Shown here piece after piece: positions 45,103 to 53,048 of a DNA stretch of 64,000 nucleotides; positions within the stretch are counted from its first letter, which is position 1, and each line of letters starts with the position of its first letter. The notes under the pieces are model-generated. The model had not been told where the DNA came from and ran no database searches. It saw only the letters and a program-made list of their open reading frames with translations. Made by a program: the position numbers and the translations under genes. Source of the DNA: Pseudomonas oryzihabitans NBRC 102199 (GTDB taxonomy: Bacteria > Pseudomonadota > Gammaproteobacteria > Pseudomonadales > Pseudomonadaceae); NCBI RefSeq assembly GCF_000730625.1, contig NZ_BBIT01000002.1:806001-870000 (forward strand). The letters run 5' to 3'.

Positions 45103-45774
45103 TTATTCGAGACCGACGACCGCGGCCAGGCCGCCGATGTCCTTGATCTCGGTGTTGCGGTAGAACGGCGTGCTCGGCTCATGGCCGCGATTCACGAACA
45201 CCTTGTTCTTGATGTTCATGTAGTCGGCCGGAATGAGGTCGTAGCGAAAGCTCGACGACACGTGCAGCACGTCTTCCGGGCCGCAGCCGAGGTTGTCCAG
45301 CATGTATTCGAAGGCCTGCAGGCGCGGCTTGTAGGCCTGGCCCTGCTCGGCGGTGAAGACCCGGTGGAAGGGCACGCCCAGCTTGTCGACGTTGGACATG
45401 ATCTGCTCGTCGGCGGCGTTGGAATAGATCACCAGCGGGATCTTGTCGGCGATCTTGGCCAGGCCCGCGGTCACGTCCGGATGCGGCCCCCAGCTCGGCA
45501 CCGCCTCGTAGTAGGCATTGGCCTCGGCGTCGGTGAAGGAGATGCCCCAGCGCTTGCAGGTACGCTCCACCGCCGAGTACAGCACTTCCGAATAGGGTTT
45601 CCAGGCGCCCAGCACCTCGTCGAAGCGATAGCCGTTGAAGTCCTTGCAGAACTGGTCCATCGCCTCGGCCGGAATGCGGTCGGCGAACATCTCGCGGGCC
45701 ATGTCGGACATGCGGAAACGGGTCAGGGTGCCGTAGCAGTCGAAGGTGATGTACTTGGGCCGAAAGGCGGTCAT
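45103..45774 (-). CDS. Type II haloacid-dehalogenase-like hydrolase
   Basis: A 223-residue HAD protein with a full motif set: nucleophile D12 in ITFDCYGTL, motif II in LVIYSNAADE, motif III Lys in AYKPRLQAFEY, and motif IV HVSSSFRYD. The family includes L-2-haloacid dehalogenases but also phosphatases of other roles. The start at 45774 follows AGGA. It leads the operon with the PuuB-like oxidase and is preceded by promoter module copy B. It is closely similar to the HAD at 51719-52420. Confidence 0.87.
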   Translation of the reverse strand: MTAFRPKYITFDCYGTLTRFRMSDMAREMFADRIPAEAMDQFCKDFNGYRFDEVLGAWKPYSEVLYSAVERTCKRWGISFTDAEANAYYEAVPSWGPHPDVTAGLAKIADKIPLVIYSNAADEQIMSNVDKLGVPFHRVFTAEQGQAYKPRLQAFEYMLDNLGCGPEDVLHVSSSFRYDLIPADYMNIKNKVFVNRGHEPSTPFYRNTEIKDIGGLAAVVGLE

Positions 45775-45839
45775 GGCAAGAGTCCTTTGACAGGGGTCGT
45801 GAGTGAGAGGCCGGGGCGCCAGTGGCGTCCCTGGCAAGC

Positions 45840-45934
45840 ATTACAGCACCGGCGGGCCTGACAGTTGTCCGCTTTCAGGCGCCGCGGGAGACAGAAAAAA
45901 CCGTTTTAGCGGTAGGGCCCAGCATTGTTTGCGG
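45840..45934 (-). promoter_or_regulatory. Shared promoter module, copy B
   Basis: Same three blocks and same spacing as copy A at 43441-43535, ending 66 bases upstream of the HAD start. Sequence between the blocks has diverged, so conservation is confined to the putative binding sites and the -10. The gap 45775-46082 otherwise contains the palindromic repeat. Confidence 0.75.
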
Positions 45935-45937
45935 CGA

Positions 45938-46087
45938 CCTCAGGCTTTGGCCGAAAAGTGCCTGCGCTCGGCCATGCTGCGTTAAAAATCATCTCGGAAT
46001 GCTCATTTACCATTCGTAAACTCCGCTTCCTCGCTGATTTTTGCCTTGCCTGACCATCGCTCAGCGACTTTTCGGCCAAGCCTCAGG
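45938..46087. repeat. Palindromic intergenic repeat, copy 2
   Basis: A 150-base imperfect palindrome. The left end CCTCAGGCTTTGGCCGAAAAGT complements the right end, which reads ACTTTTCGGCCAAGCC before the closing TCAGG. Internal blocks match copy 1 (19693-19881). The tips differ (GGCCG here, GTACG in copy 1) but are each self-complementary, as compensatory changes would be. The right end contains the stop codon of the aldehyde dehydrogenase at 46083. Confidence 0.8.
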
Positions 46088-47558
46088 AGTGCTCCAGATC
46101 GATCAGTACGCTCTTGCTGCGCAGGGTCGCCTCATAGGCGGCGCGGCCCAGGTCCTTGCCGATGCCGGAGCGCTTGTAGCCGCCGGTGGGAATGATCCAG
46201 TCGTGGCTGCGGCCATAGCGATTGACCCAGACGGTACCGGCTTCCAGCGCCCGCGTCAGGCGCAACGCCCGGCCGAGATCGGCGGTGTGCACCCCGGCGG
46301 CCAGGCCGTAGGTGGGGTGGTCGGCCAGGGCCAGGGCCTCAGCTTCGTCGTCGAACACCTGCACGGTCAGCACCGGGCCAAAGATCTCTTCGCGCACCGC
46401 GGGATTGTCGGCCTCGACCCCGGTGATCAGCGTCGGCTGATAGTAGGCGCCGCCCATGCCCTCCTCCAGGGCACCACCAACCAGGATCTCCGCGCCGGCC
46501 GCCCGACTGCGCGAGACGATGTCCTGGATGCGCTGGCCCTGGCGGTGGGAAATGATCGGCGCCAGGGTGGCCTCCGCCGACCAGGTCGGCCCCGGGCGCA
46601 AGGCGGCGAAGGCCGCCTGGATGCCCTCCAGCATCGGCTCCAGGGCGGCCCGTTGCACCAGCAGCCGCGAGCCCGAAACGCACACCTGGCCGGCGTTGCC
46701 GGTGATGGCGGCGGCCACGCTGCGGGCGGTACGGGCCAGATCCGGGGCATCGGCGAACACCAGCTGCGGACTCTTGCCGCCCAGCTCCAGGGTCACCGGC
46801 TTGGGCCCGCTCTCCGCGCAGGCGGTCATGATGGCGGTACCGGTTCCGGTGGAGCCGGTAAAGGTGACCTTGCCGATGCGCGGATGGCGGCACAGGGCAT
46901 CACCGGTGGTCCGGCCATCGCCCTGGACCACGCTGAGGATGCCGGCCGGCAGCCCCGCCAGGACGGCCAATTCGGCCAGGCGCAGAATGGAGAACGGCGT
47001 CAGCTCCGACGGCTTGATCACCACGGCATTGCCGGCGGCGAGCGCCGGCGCCATCTTCCAGCCGGCCATGCTCAGGGGGAAATTCCAGGGCGCGACGGCG
47101 CCCACCACGCCATAGGGCTCGGTGATCTGCAGCCCCAGGTGACTGGTGGCGGTGGCCGCCACCTCGCCGCCGTGCTTGTCGGCGAATTCGGCGAAGAAGC
47201 GGATGCCCTCGGCCACATAGGGGATGTCCCAGGCCAGCACCTCGCGCAGCGGACGGGTCGAACCCACCGCTTCCAGCGGGCCGAGGATCTCGCCATCGGC
47301 TTCGACCAGATCGGCCCAGCGGCGCATCACCCGCGCCCGCTCGCGCGGCGGCCGGCTGGCCCAGTCACTGGCCTTCCAGGCGCGCCAGGTGCCCTCCACC
47401 ACCTCGTCCACCAGGTCCGCCGAGGCGCACGGCAGGCCGCTCTGGAAGCCGCCATCGGAAGGCCGGAACACCTCCAGTTCGGCGCGGGCGTCGCGGATGC
47501 GCCCCCCGCTGAAATGGGCACAACGAACCGCTATTGCTCTGGGGTCGAACGAGGCCAT
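46083..47558 (-). CDS. NAD(P)-dependent aldehyde dehydrogenase
   Basis: A 491-residue ALDH-superfamily protein. The cofactor region is APWNFPLSMAGWKMAPALAA, the active-site Glu is in TLELGGKSPQLVF and the catalytic Cys in NAGQVCVSGSRLLV. The pattern is like betaine-aldehyde/gamma-aminobutyraldehyde types. It lies upstream of the HAD + PuuB-like operon but is separated from it by the repeat and its promoter module. A role in oxidising the aldehyde made by the PuuB-like oxidase or by the phospho-lyase at 49286 is plausible. Confidence 0.88.
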   Translation of the reverse strand: MASFDPRAIAVRCAHFSGGRIRDARAELEVFRPSDGGFQSGLPCASADLVDEVVEGTWRAWKASDWASRPPRERARVMRRWADLVEADGEILGPLEAVGSTRPLREVLAWDIPYVAEGIRFFAEFADKHGGEVAATATSHLGLQITEPYGVVGAVAPWNFPLSMAGWKMAPALAAGNAVVIKPSELTPFSILRLAELAVLAGLPAGILSVVQGDGRTTGDALCRHPRIGKVTFTGSTGTGTAIMTACAESGPKPVTLELGGKSPQLVFADAPDLARTARSVAAAITGNAGQVCVSGSRLLVQRAALEPMLEGIQAAFAALRPGPTWSAEATLAPIISHRQGQRIQDIVSRSRAAGAEILVGGALEEGMGGAYYQPTLITGVEADNPAVREEIFGPVLTVQVFDDEAEALALADHPTYGLAAGVHTADLGRALRLTRALEAGTVWVNRYGRSHDWIIPTGGYKRSGIGKDLGRAAYEATLRSKSVLIDLEHS

Positions 47559-47741
47559 GGCGCGCTCCGCTAGGGCTGTGGGCTTGGCCCCATGCTAGGC
47601 GCGCGGGTCGCCATCTTTTGCCGAACTGGCAGGGGCCTTCGGCGCTGCGCAGTGGCGCATCCACCCCTCGGCAACCGAATCTGCCGTCGCGGCTTGCTAG
47701 GCTGACGCCTGAATCAGCCAGACCCGAATCGGAGCCCTGCC

Positions 47742-48584
47742 GTGTCCCACGCCACCCTAAGACCCCTGCGCGAAACCGACCTCGCCACCGCTCACCAGCT
47801 GTCCCAGGCGCTGCACTGGCCCCATCGCCCGGAAGACTGGCAGTGCCTGTTCCACACCGGCGAAGGCCTGGTTCTGGAAGACGACCAGGGCGTGTTCGGC
47901 ACCGGATTCTGCGTGCCCCAGGGCGACTTCGCCACCATCGGCCTGGTGATCGTCGCCGACAGCCACCAGGGCCAGGGCCATGGCCGCCGCCTCATGGACG
48001 GCCTGCTGCAACTGGCCGGCAACCGCACGCCCCTGCTGGTCGCCACCCTGCGCGGCGCGCCGCTCTACCGCAGCCAGGGCTTCGATTCCTATGAGCGCAT
48101 CTATCAGCACCAGGTGGCGAGTCTGCCGGCCATGGCTGAACGTCAGCCACTGGAAGACCAGGTCCGTGAGCTGAGTCCGGCAGCGGCGCCGCAGCTGGAG
48201 ACCCTCGCCCAGGCGGCTACCGGCCTGGACCGCAGCGCCCTGCTGCAGGAATTGCTGCCCCAGGCCGAGCGCATCGTCGGCTTTGAGCAGGAGGGCCAGT
48301 TGCGCGGCTTCGCCCTGCTGCGCCCCTACGGCCGCGGCCTGTCGGTCGGCCCGGTGATCGCCGAATCCACCGACCAGGCCAAGGCGCTGATCCTCGCCCT
48401 GCTGCGCCACGCCGAAGGGCAATACGTGAGATTCGACGTGACGGCCCGCAGCGGTCTCAATCCCTGGCTGAGCGACATCGGCGTTCCCCAGGTCGATGAG
48501 GTCGAGCAGATGGCCCGGGGCAAGGCGCCGCTGTCCCGCGATGGCCTGGATCAGTTCGCGCTGCTGACTCAGGCGCTGGGCTGA
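47742..48584 (+). CDS. GNAT-family N-acetyltransferase with C-terminal extension
   Basis: A 280-residue protein beginning at a GTG preceded by GGAG. The N-terminal half is a GNAT domain with acetyl-CoA motif HQGQGHGRRLM near residue 75. The C-terminal half (from about residue 150) resembles the YitH-type acetyltransferase extension. Its acceptor is unknown. It is divergent from the aldehyde dehydrogenase. The 160 bases after it show no clear gene. Confidence 0.85.
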   Translation: MSHATLRPLRETDLATAHQLSQALHWPHRPEDWQCLFHTGEGLVLEDDQGVFGTGFCVPQGDFATIGLVIVADSHQGQGHGRRLMDGLLQLAGNRTPLLVATLRGAPLYRSQGFDSYERIYQHQVASLPAMAERQPLEDQVRELSPAAAPQLETLAQAATGLDRSALLQELLPQAERIVGFEQEGQLRGFALLRPYGRGLSVGPVIAESTDQAKALILALLRHAEGQYVRFDVTARSGLNPWLSDIGVPQVDEVEQMARGKAPLSRDGLDQFALLTQALG

Positions 48585-48746
48585 GCGACCGTGGCCTCGC
48601 GCGAGCGGTATCACCGCGGCCAGCGCCGGCGGTCGCCTGACCGCTCTGCTGGGCGAAATCGGCGACCACCCCCTTACCCGTCCAGCCCCGCAGGCGCCCT
48701 CAGGGCACAGCCGTCTGCACCGTCAGGCCAGGGTTCCAGACGCTGG

Positions 48747-49262
48747 CTAGCGTCCTTCATCCGCCCAGCTGGGCCGCTCATTGACGAGGGTTTCCAAGGG
48801 ATAGCCGCCTTGGCGAAGGGGCTGGCGCAGGACGATGCGGCTGGCAAATTTCTCGATACCGATATTGTCCTCCAGCAGTCGATCCATCAGGGCCTGCAAC
48901 CAGTTGATGCTCGGCACTACGATCTTGAGCAGATAGTCGTAGCCGCCACTCACGTTGTGGCACTCGACGATCTCCTGATACCGGGTGATTCCGTCTTCAA
49001 AGGTGCGAAAGTCGGCAGGTCGATGGCTGCTGAGGGTGACCTCGGAAAAGACGATGACATGACTGCCCACCTTCTCCAGGGCGATATCGGCGTGATAGCC
49101 GCGGATCACCCCGGTCTCCTGCAGTCGCTTAGTGCGAAGCAGGCAGGGACTCTCGCTCAGCGATATCGCGGAAGAAAGCTCGACATTCGAACAGCGTCCC
49201 TCGCGTTGCAGATACACGAGAATCTTGATATCGAACGCATCGAGGGACGCCGGAGGTTGCAT
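48747..49262 (-). CDS. Lrp/AsnC-family transcriptional regulator
   Basis: A 171-residue Lrp-type protein with HTH (LDAFDIKILVYLQREGR; SLSESPCLLRTKRLQ) and RAM domain (VECHNVSGGYDYLLKIV). It is the last gene of the HAD-kinase-lyase operon, 23 bases after the lyase gene, and probably senses a substrate or product. Its closest match within the window is the Lrp gene at 31498. Confidence 0.9.
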   Translation of the reverse strand: MQPPASLDAFDIKILVYLQREGRCSNVELSSAISLSESPCLLRTKRLQETGVIRGYHADIALEKVGSHVIVFSEVTLSSHRPADFRTFEDGITRYQEIVECHNVSGGYDYLLKIVVPSINWLQALMDRLLEDNIGIEKFASRIVLRQPLRQGGYPLETLVNERPSWADEGR

Positions 49263-49285
49263 GGGTCTGCCTTGAACGGTGAGCG

Positions 49286-50641
49286 CTAGACGCGGGGAAC
49301 TGCAGAGTGCGCTTCGGTCAGCGCCGCGTCGAGCGTCTCTATCACCAGGCCGGCCTGTTCCGCGGTGAGCACCAGGGGGGGGCGAATCTTCAGTACGTTG
49401 TGGCCCATGGCGCAGCCGCTGAGCAGGACACCCTTGTCGCGCATCAGGTTGACCACCCGGGTCGTCAAGGCTCGATCCGGCTCTCTTGTCAGCCGATCGG
49501 ACACGAGCTCCACGCCGACGAACATGCCTACCCCCCGCACATCGCCGATGGCCGCGTGCCGGTGGGCGAGCGCCGCGATACCCTCTCGCAGGAGCGTGCC
49601 CACCTCGGCGGCATGCTGCACCAGGCGTTCCTTCTCGATCGTGTCGAGCACCGCCAAGGCGGCGGCGCAGGACACGTTATTGCCCCCGAAGGTATTGAAA
49701 TACCGGGAGTTCCTACCAAACTCGGCGAGGACGTCAGCGGTGGCCAGCAGCCCGGCGACCGGTTGTCCGTTGCCCATCGGCTTGCCCAGGGTGACGATAT
49801 CCGGGATCACACCGTGACGCTGAAAGCCCCACAGGTGCTCGCCGGTCCTGCCAAAGCCCGGCTGGACTTCGTCGGCGATGAAGATACCAACGGCCCGCTT
49901 GATCGCCTCGACCGCGCCCTTCAGCAGACCCGCCGGCTCGGGCAGGATGCCATCGCTGGTAAAGATCGAGTCCACGATCAGCGCCGCCGGCTTGATGCCG
50001 TGCCGTTGCAGGTCGCGGATCGCCGCTTCGACGTCGCGGGTGAAGCGCTCAGCGACATCCACCGCGCCGGCATGGTAGGCGCGCGGCGCCGGTACCAGCC
50101 GCACGTGGGCGCCGAGGTCCACCGTGACGCCCAGCGACGGCGAGAATTTCGCGACCGCATCGGTGAAGCCGTGATAGGCGGTCTCGGTAACGATCACGCC
50201 CGTGCCCCCCGTGCGCACCTGGGCGATCCGATAGGCGACGTCGTTTGCCTCGCTCCCGGTGCAGGTGAGCATGAGGTGCGCCAGCTCGGTCTCGGGCACG
50301 GTGGCGAGTAGGCGCTCGGCCAGTTCGAGAATGGTGTCGTGCAGATAACGGGTATTGGTGGCGAGGGTCTGCACCTGCCGGCAGATCGCCTCGGTCACCG
50401 CGGGGTGGCAATGGCCGAGCGAGGCGACATTGTTGTAGGCGTCCAGATAGCGGCGGCCCTCCGGATCGATCAGCCAGGCGCCCTCGCCCCGCACGATATG
50501 CAGGGGATGCTCGTACATCAGCCGATAGGCCGGCCCGAGCAGGGCGTCGCGGCGTTCGATCAGGGCGGCCGTCGCGGCGTTCAGTTTGACGCGGCCCGGT
50601 ATGTAGGCGTTGACCATGTTGAGGTCAGGGGTGCTGTTCAT
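49286..50641 (-). CDS. Class III PLP enzyme, phospho-lyase/aminotransferase-like (AGXT2L type)
   Basis: A 451-residue class III PLP protein. Sequence such as YRLMYEHPLHIVRGEG, YLDAYNNVASLGHCHP and LATNTRYLHD matches AGXT2L1/AGXT2L2-type enzymes, which cleave phosphoethanolamine or 5-phosphohydroxylysine to an aldehyde, ammonia and phosphate rather than transaminating. IADEVQPGFGRTG carries the cofactor Asp and TLGKPMGNGQPV the Schiff-base Lys. The kinase gene directly upstream overlaps it by 17 bases, which strongly suggests phosphorylation then elimination. The exact substrate cannot be read from sequence. Confidence 0.82.
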   Translation of the reverse strand: MNSTPDLNMVNAYIPGRVKLNAATAALIERRDALLGPAYRLMYEHPLHIVRGEGAWLIDPEGRRYLDAYNNVASLGHCHPAVTEAICRQVQTLATNTRYLHDTILELAERLLATVPETELAHLMLTCTGSEANDVAYRIAQVRTGGTGVIVTETAYHGFTDAVAKFSPSLGVTVDLGAHVRLVPAPRAYHAGAVDVAERFTRDVEAAIRDLQRHGIKPAALIVDSIFTSDGILPEPAGLLKGAVEAIKRAVGIFIADEVQPGFGRTGEHLWGFQRHGVIPDIVTLGKPMGNGQPVAGLLATADVLAEFGRNSRYFNTFGGNNVSCAAALAVLDTIEKERLVQHAAEVGTLLREGIAALAHRHAAIGDVRGVGMFVGVELVSDRLTREPDRALTTRVVNLMRDKGVLLSGCAMGHNVLKIRPPLVLTAEQAGLVIETLDAALTEAHSAVPRV

Positions 50642-51722
50642 GGCTTTGTCCTGTGCGTACGTCGGTAAGTAACAGCTCGCGTGCCTGATCTCGAGACAGA
50701 TCGGCCAGCAAGGTCAGTGCCTCCCACGAGGCCGCGTTGTGGCGCATGATGTAGTCGTAGTTTTCCGGGTAGCGCCTGGCCCGCCATTCCGAGATCAGCA
50801 CGGTGATCAGGTGACGCGTCGCCATGAGGTCGGCAACGATCTCCTGCTCGCTTTCGTCGAGCGGCAGCGTGGCGTGATAGGCGCCGAGGAATTGCGCGGG
50901 GCCCAGGAGTGGATCGGCAGGGCCGCTCCCGGCAGGGCCACTCATGTGGAAGGCAGCGGCGGTGGCGACCTCGCCCACCAGGGGCGCATGCAGCATGTCG
51001 CCGAAGTCTATGACTCCGATGATGCGCTCGTGGTCCTGGGGCGCCGCCAGCACGTTGTAGAGGTGGTAGTCGTTGTGGATGACCTGGGCCCTCAGGTGCG
51101 GCAACAGTGGCAGCACGTGCCGGTTGAAACGCGCCATGAACGTCCTGACCAGGGCGCGGCGCGGGCCTTCTTCGATGCTATCGACCTTGGCCGCCAGGCG
51201 ATGGGCTGTGGCAACGTTCCACAGCAGATCGTGGGTCGCGGACGGGTGCTCGAAGTCGCGCAAGGCGAGGTTCAATTCGGCCAGGAAGGTGCCCATCGCT
51301 CGGCGCTGGGTAGCGGTACGGCGGGTATCGCGGACCTGCACACCGTCGAGATAGGTCAGCATCCGCACAGAGGTCGCCGATCCGTCCGGGAGCACCAGGG
51401 TAGCGTGCGTCTGCCCTCCCAGCGTCCGCACCACCCGAGGTACCGGAAGGCTGGGCGCCACGCAGCAAATATGGTCGAGCGCGGCGATCTGAAAATCCAC
51501 CACCGCCAGGGATTCGGACGGATTGCTGATCTTGACCACGTAGCGCTCGCCCGCCGCCGTCTCCACACGGCAATTCTGATCCCGCTCACCCAACAGCAGG
51601 TCGACCCGGCCATCGATACCGTAGAGACGCCGAACGAGCTGCTGCACCTCGTCCGGCGCGAGGGTCGGTGGTGGCGTCTCCATGGTCGCCGAGACGCCTG
51701 GCTGTGCGGTGGCGACCATCAT
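50625..51722 (-). CDS. APH-fold kinase, hydroxylysine/amino-alcohol kinase-like
   Basis: A 365-residue aminoglycoside-phosphotransferase-fold kinase. RYVVKISNPSE contains the ATP-binding Lys near residue 64, VIHNDYHLYNVL the catalytic Asp near residue 215, and GVIDFGDM the metal-binding DFG-like motif. The fold and GERDQNCRVETAAG resemble hydroxylysine kinases. Start and stop overlap the HAD and lyase genes, so all are co-translated. An antibiotic-resistance role is unlikely in this setting. Confidence 0.82.
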   Translation of the reverse strand: MMVATAQPGVSATMETPPPTLAPDEVQQLVRRLYGIDGRVDLLLGERDQNCRVETAAGERYVVKISNPSESLAVVDFQIAALDHICCVAPSLPVPRVVRTLGGQTHATLVLPDGSATSVRMLTYLDGVQVRDTRRTATQRRAMGTFLAELNLALRDFEHPSATHDLLWNVATAHRLAAKVDSIEEGPRRALVRTFMARFNRHVLPLLPHLRAQVIHNDYHLYNVLAAPQDHERIIGVIDFGDMLHAPLVGEVATAAAFHMSGPAGSGPADPLLGPAQFLGAYHATLPLDESEQEIVADLMATRHLITVLISEWRARRYPENYDYIMRHNAASWEALTLLADLSRDQARELLLTDVRTGQSHEQHP

Positions 51723-52420
51723 CCCTGCCTCGGCGAGGCGGTCTCGGCGAGGCCTGGCAGACCGAGCAGCCCCGGAAGCTGGCGGATATCGGTCAGGCGC
51801 TCGACGCCATAGCCGTCGCAGGCCGGCTCATGCCCGCGGTCGATGAAGGCCCTGGCCATGAAGCCCAGATCCGCGGCCGTCATCAGGTCGTAACGGAAGC
51901 TCGAAGAGACATGCATCATGTCCTGCGGCCCGCAGCCCAGCTGCTCGAACATGTACTCGAATACCTGCGCCCTCGGCTTGTAGGCGCGTGCCTCTTCCGC
52001 CGTGTAGACCGCGTGAAAATCCGCCTGCAGGTGGGCGACGCTGGCGGGAATCAGATCGACCATGGAGTTCGACAGGATCACCAGCGGTACCTGCGGGGCG
52101 ATGGCCTTGAGCGTCTCGACGACATGCGGATGCGGCTGCCAGGTGGGCACGGCCTGGTACAGAGCCAGCGCATCGGCCGCGCGATAGTCCACGCCGTGCT
52201 TGGCGCAGGCGCGCTGAATGGCGTTTTCCACTACCTCGAAAAAGGGCTTCCAATCGCCCAGGACTTCATCGAGGCGATAGAAACGGAAACTGTCGAGGAA
52301 GGCTGGCATCCGCTCGCTCGGCACACGATCCGCGAACAGCCGCTTCGCGGTGGGTCCCATTTCGAAGTTGATGAGCGTGCCATAGCAGTCGAAGCTGATG
52401 AATTTCGGCTTGTACGTCAT
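51719..52420 (-). CDS. Type II haloacid-dehalogenase-like hydrolase
   Basis: A 233-residue HAD protein with nucleophile D11 in ISFDCYGTL, motif II LVILSNSMVD, motif III YKPRAQVFEY and motif IV HVSSSFRYDLM, close in sequence to the HAD at 45103. It leads the operon with the kinase and PLP lyase. It could act as a phosphatase on an intermediate or as housekeeping for a side product; no dehalogenation substrate is indicated. Confidence 0.86.
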   Translation of the reverse strand: MTYKPKFISFDCYGTLINFEMGPTAKRLFADRVPSERMPAFLDSFRFYRLDEVLGDWKPFFEVVENAIQRACAKHGVDYRAADALALYQAVPTWQPHPHVVETLKAIAPQVPLVILSNSMVDLIPASVAHLQADFHAVYTAEEARAYKPRAQVFEYMFEQLGCGPQDMMHVSSSFRYDLMTAADLGFMARAFIDRGHEPACDGYGVERLTDIRQLPGLLGLPGLAETASPRQG

Positions 52421-52424
52421 GTGT

Positions 52425-52478
52425 CGCGAACTCCAGCGCCTGGGTGAGGGGTGATGCCTCAAGCTTAGGGAGTTCGCG
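52425..52478 (-). promoter_or_regulatory. 10-bp inverted repeat in leader of HAD-kinase-lyase operon
   Basis: CGCGAACTCC (52425-52434) and GGAGTTCGCG (52469-52478) are perfect complements separated by 34 bases. CCT and AGG blocks inside extend the possible stem. It begins 5 bases upstream of the HAD start, so it may be a 5'-UTR structure over the start region or a dyad operator. The gap 52421-52577 has no gene. Confidence 0.45.
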
Positions 52479-52511
52479 CCCGCTGGGATGCTCTAGAACA
52501 GGGACGCTCAG

Positions 52512-52552
52512 GCAGATTCCTGCGCAAATCGGCGCCTGCTGGCAGGATCTGC
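52512..52552 (-). terminator. Hairpin downstream of the secreted-protein gene
   Basis: GCAGATTCCTGC (52512-52523) and GCAGGATCTGC (52542-52552) pair with one bulge, 26 bases past the stop of the 52578 gene. There is no clear T-run, so terminator function is tentative. Confidence 0.4.
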
Positions 52553-52577
52553 GGGGGGCTTTCCGACGACTCGCCGG

Positions 52578-52979
52578 TCAACGCCACTCGCATCCCGCTA
52601 CGCGGTTGCAACTGGTACGGGCGCGGTCGCCCTGGGACGTGGAGAAGCGACTGATGACGTTCCAGCCCAGCTGCCGGGTGCGGCCCAGCCAGAGGTTGCC
52701 GTCGCTGGTCAGGCCGCTGAAGAACTGCAGTCGTCCCAGGCGGGTGCTGGTCTGCGCCCATGACAGACCCGAAACCGGATCGTAGCCCCGCATCAGGGTG
52801 TCGTTGCCCTGGACCGCCACCCCGTACCAACCCCCCTGCCCGTCCTGGCAACGCAACACGAAGGCGCTGCGCACGCAGGTGTTGGCCGGTTTGAGACTGG
52901 GAATGGCCGCCTGGACGGCAGGTACCAGCAGCAGAGCCGCGGCCAGCAGGCCGGTACGCAGGAGCGCAGACGAGGTCAT
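52578..52979 (-). CDS. Small secreted protein of unknown function
   Basis: A 133-residue protein with a clear signal peptide (positively charged start, hydrophobic LLAAALLLVPAVQAA, cleavage near residue 24). The mature part is about 109 residues with four Cys (35, 44, 124 and 130), enough for two disulfides, and is Trp- and Gly-rich (GGWYGV, GNLWLGRTRQLGW). I do not recognise the family. It stands alone between the HAD operon and dctA on the same strand. Confidence 0.8.
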   Translation of the reverse strand: MTSSALLRTGLLAAALLLVPAVQAAIPSLKPANTCVRSAFVLRCQDGQGGWYGVAVQGNDTLMRGYDPVSGLSWAQTSTRLGRLQFFSGLTSDGNLWLGRTRQLGWNVISRFSTSQGDRARTSCNRVAGCEWR

Positions 52980-53048
52980 GGCGGTAATCGGTCGGGAGCG
53001 GGACGCCCAGCATGAGGTAAATCCCGCAGCCCGACCAGCACTGGCGTG

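Noticed and set aside
48585-48746. Possible third copy of the palindromic repeat
   Set aside because: Despite GC-rich dyads, none of the ordered blocks of the two copies is present.
50625-51722. Aminoglycoside resistance phosphotransferase
   Set aside because: APH fold only. Coupling to a phospho-lyase-like PLP enzyme and resemblance to hydroxylysine kinase argue for catabolism.
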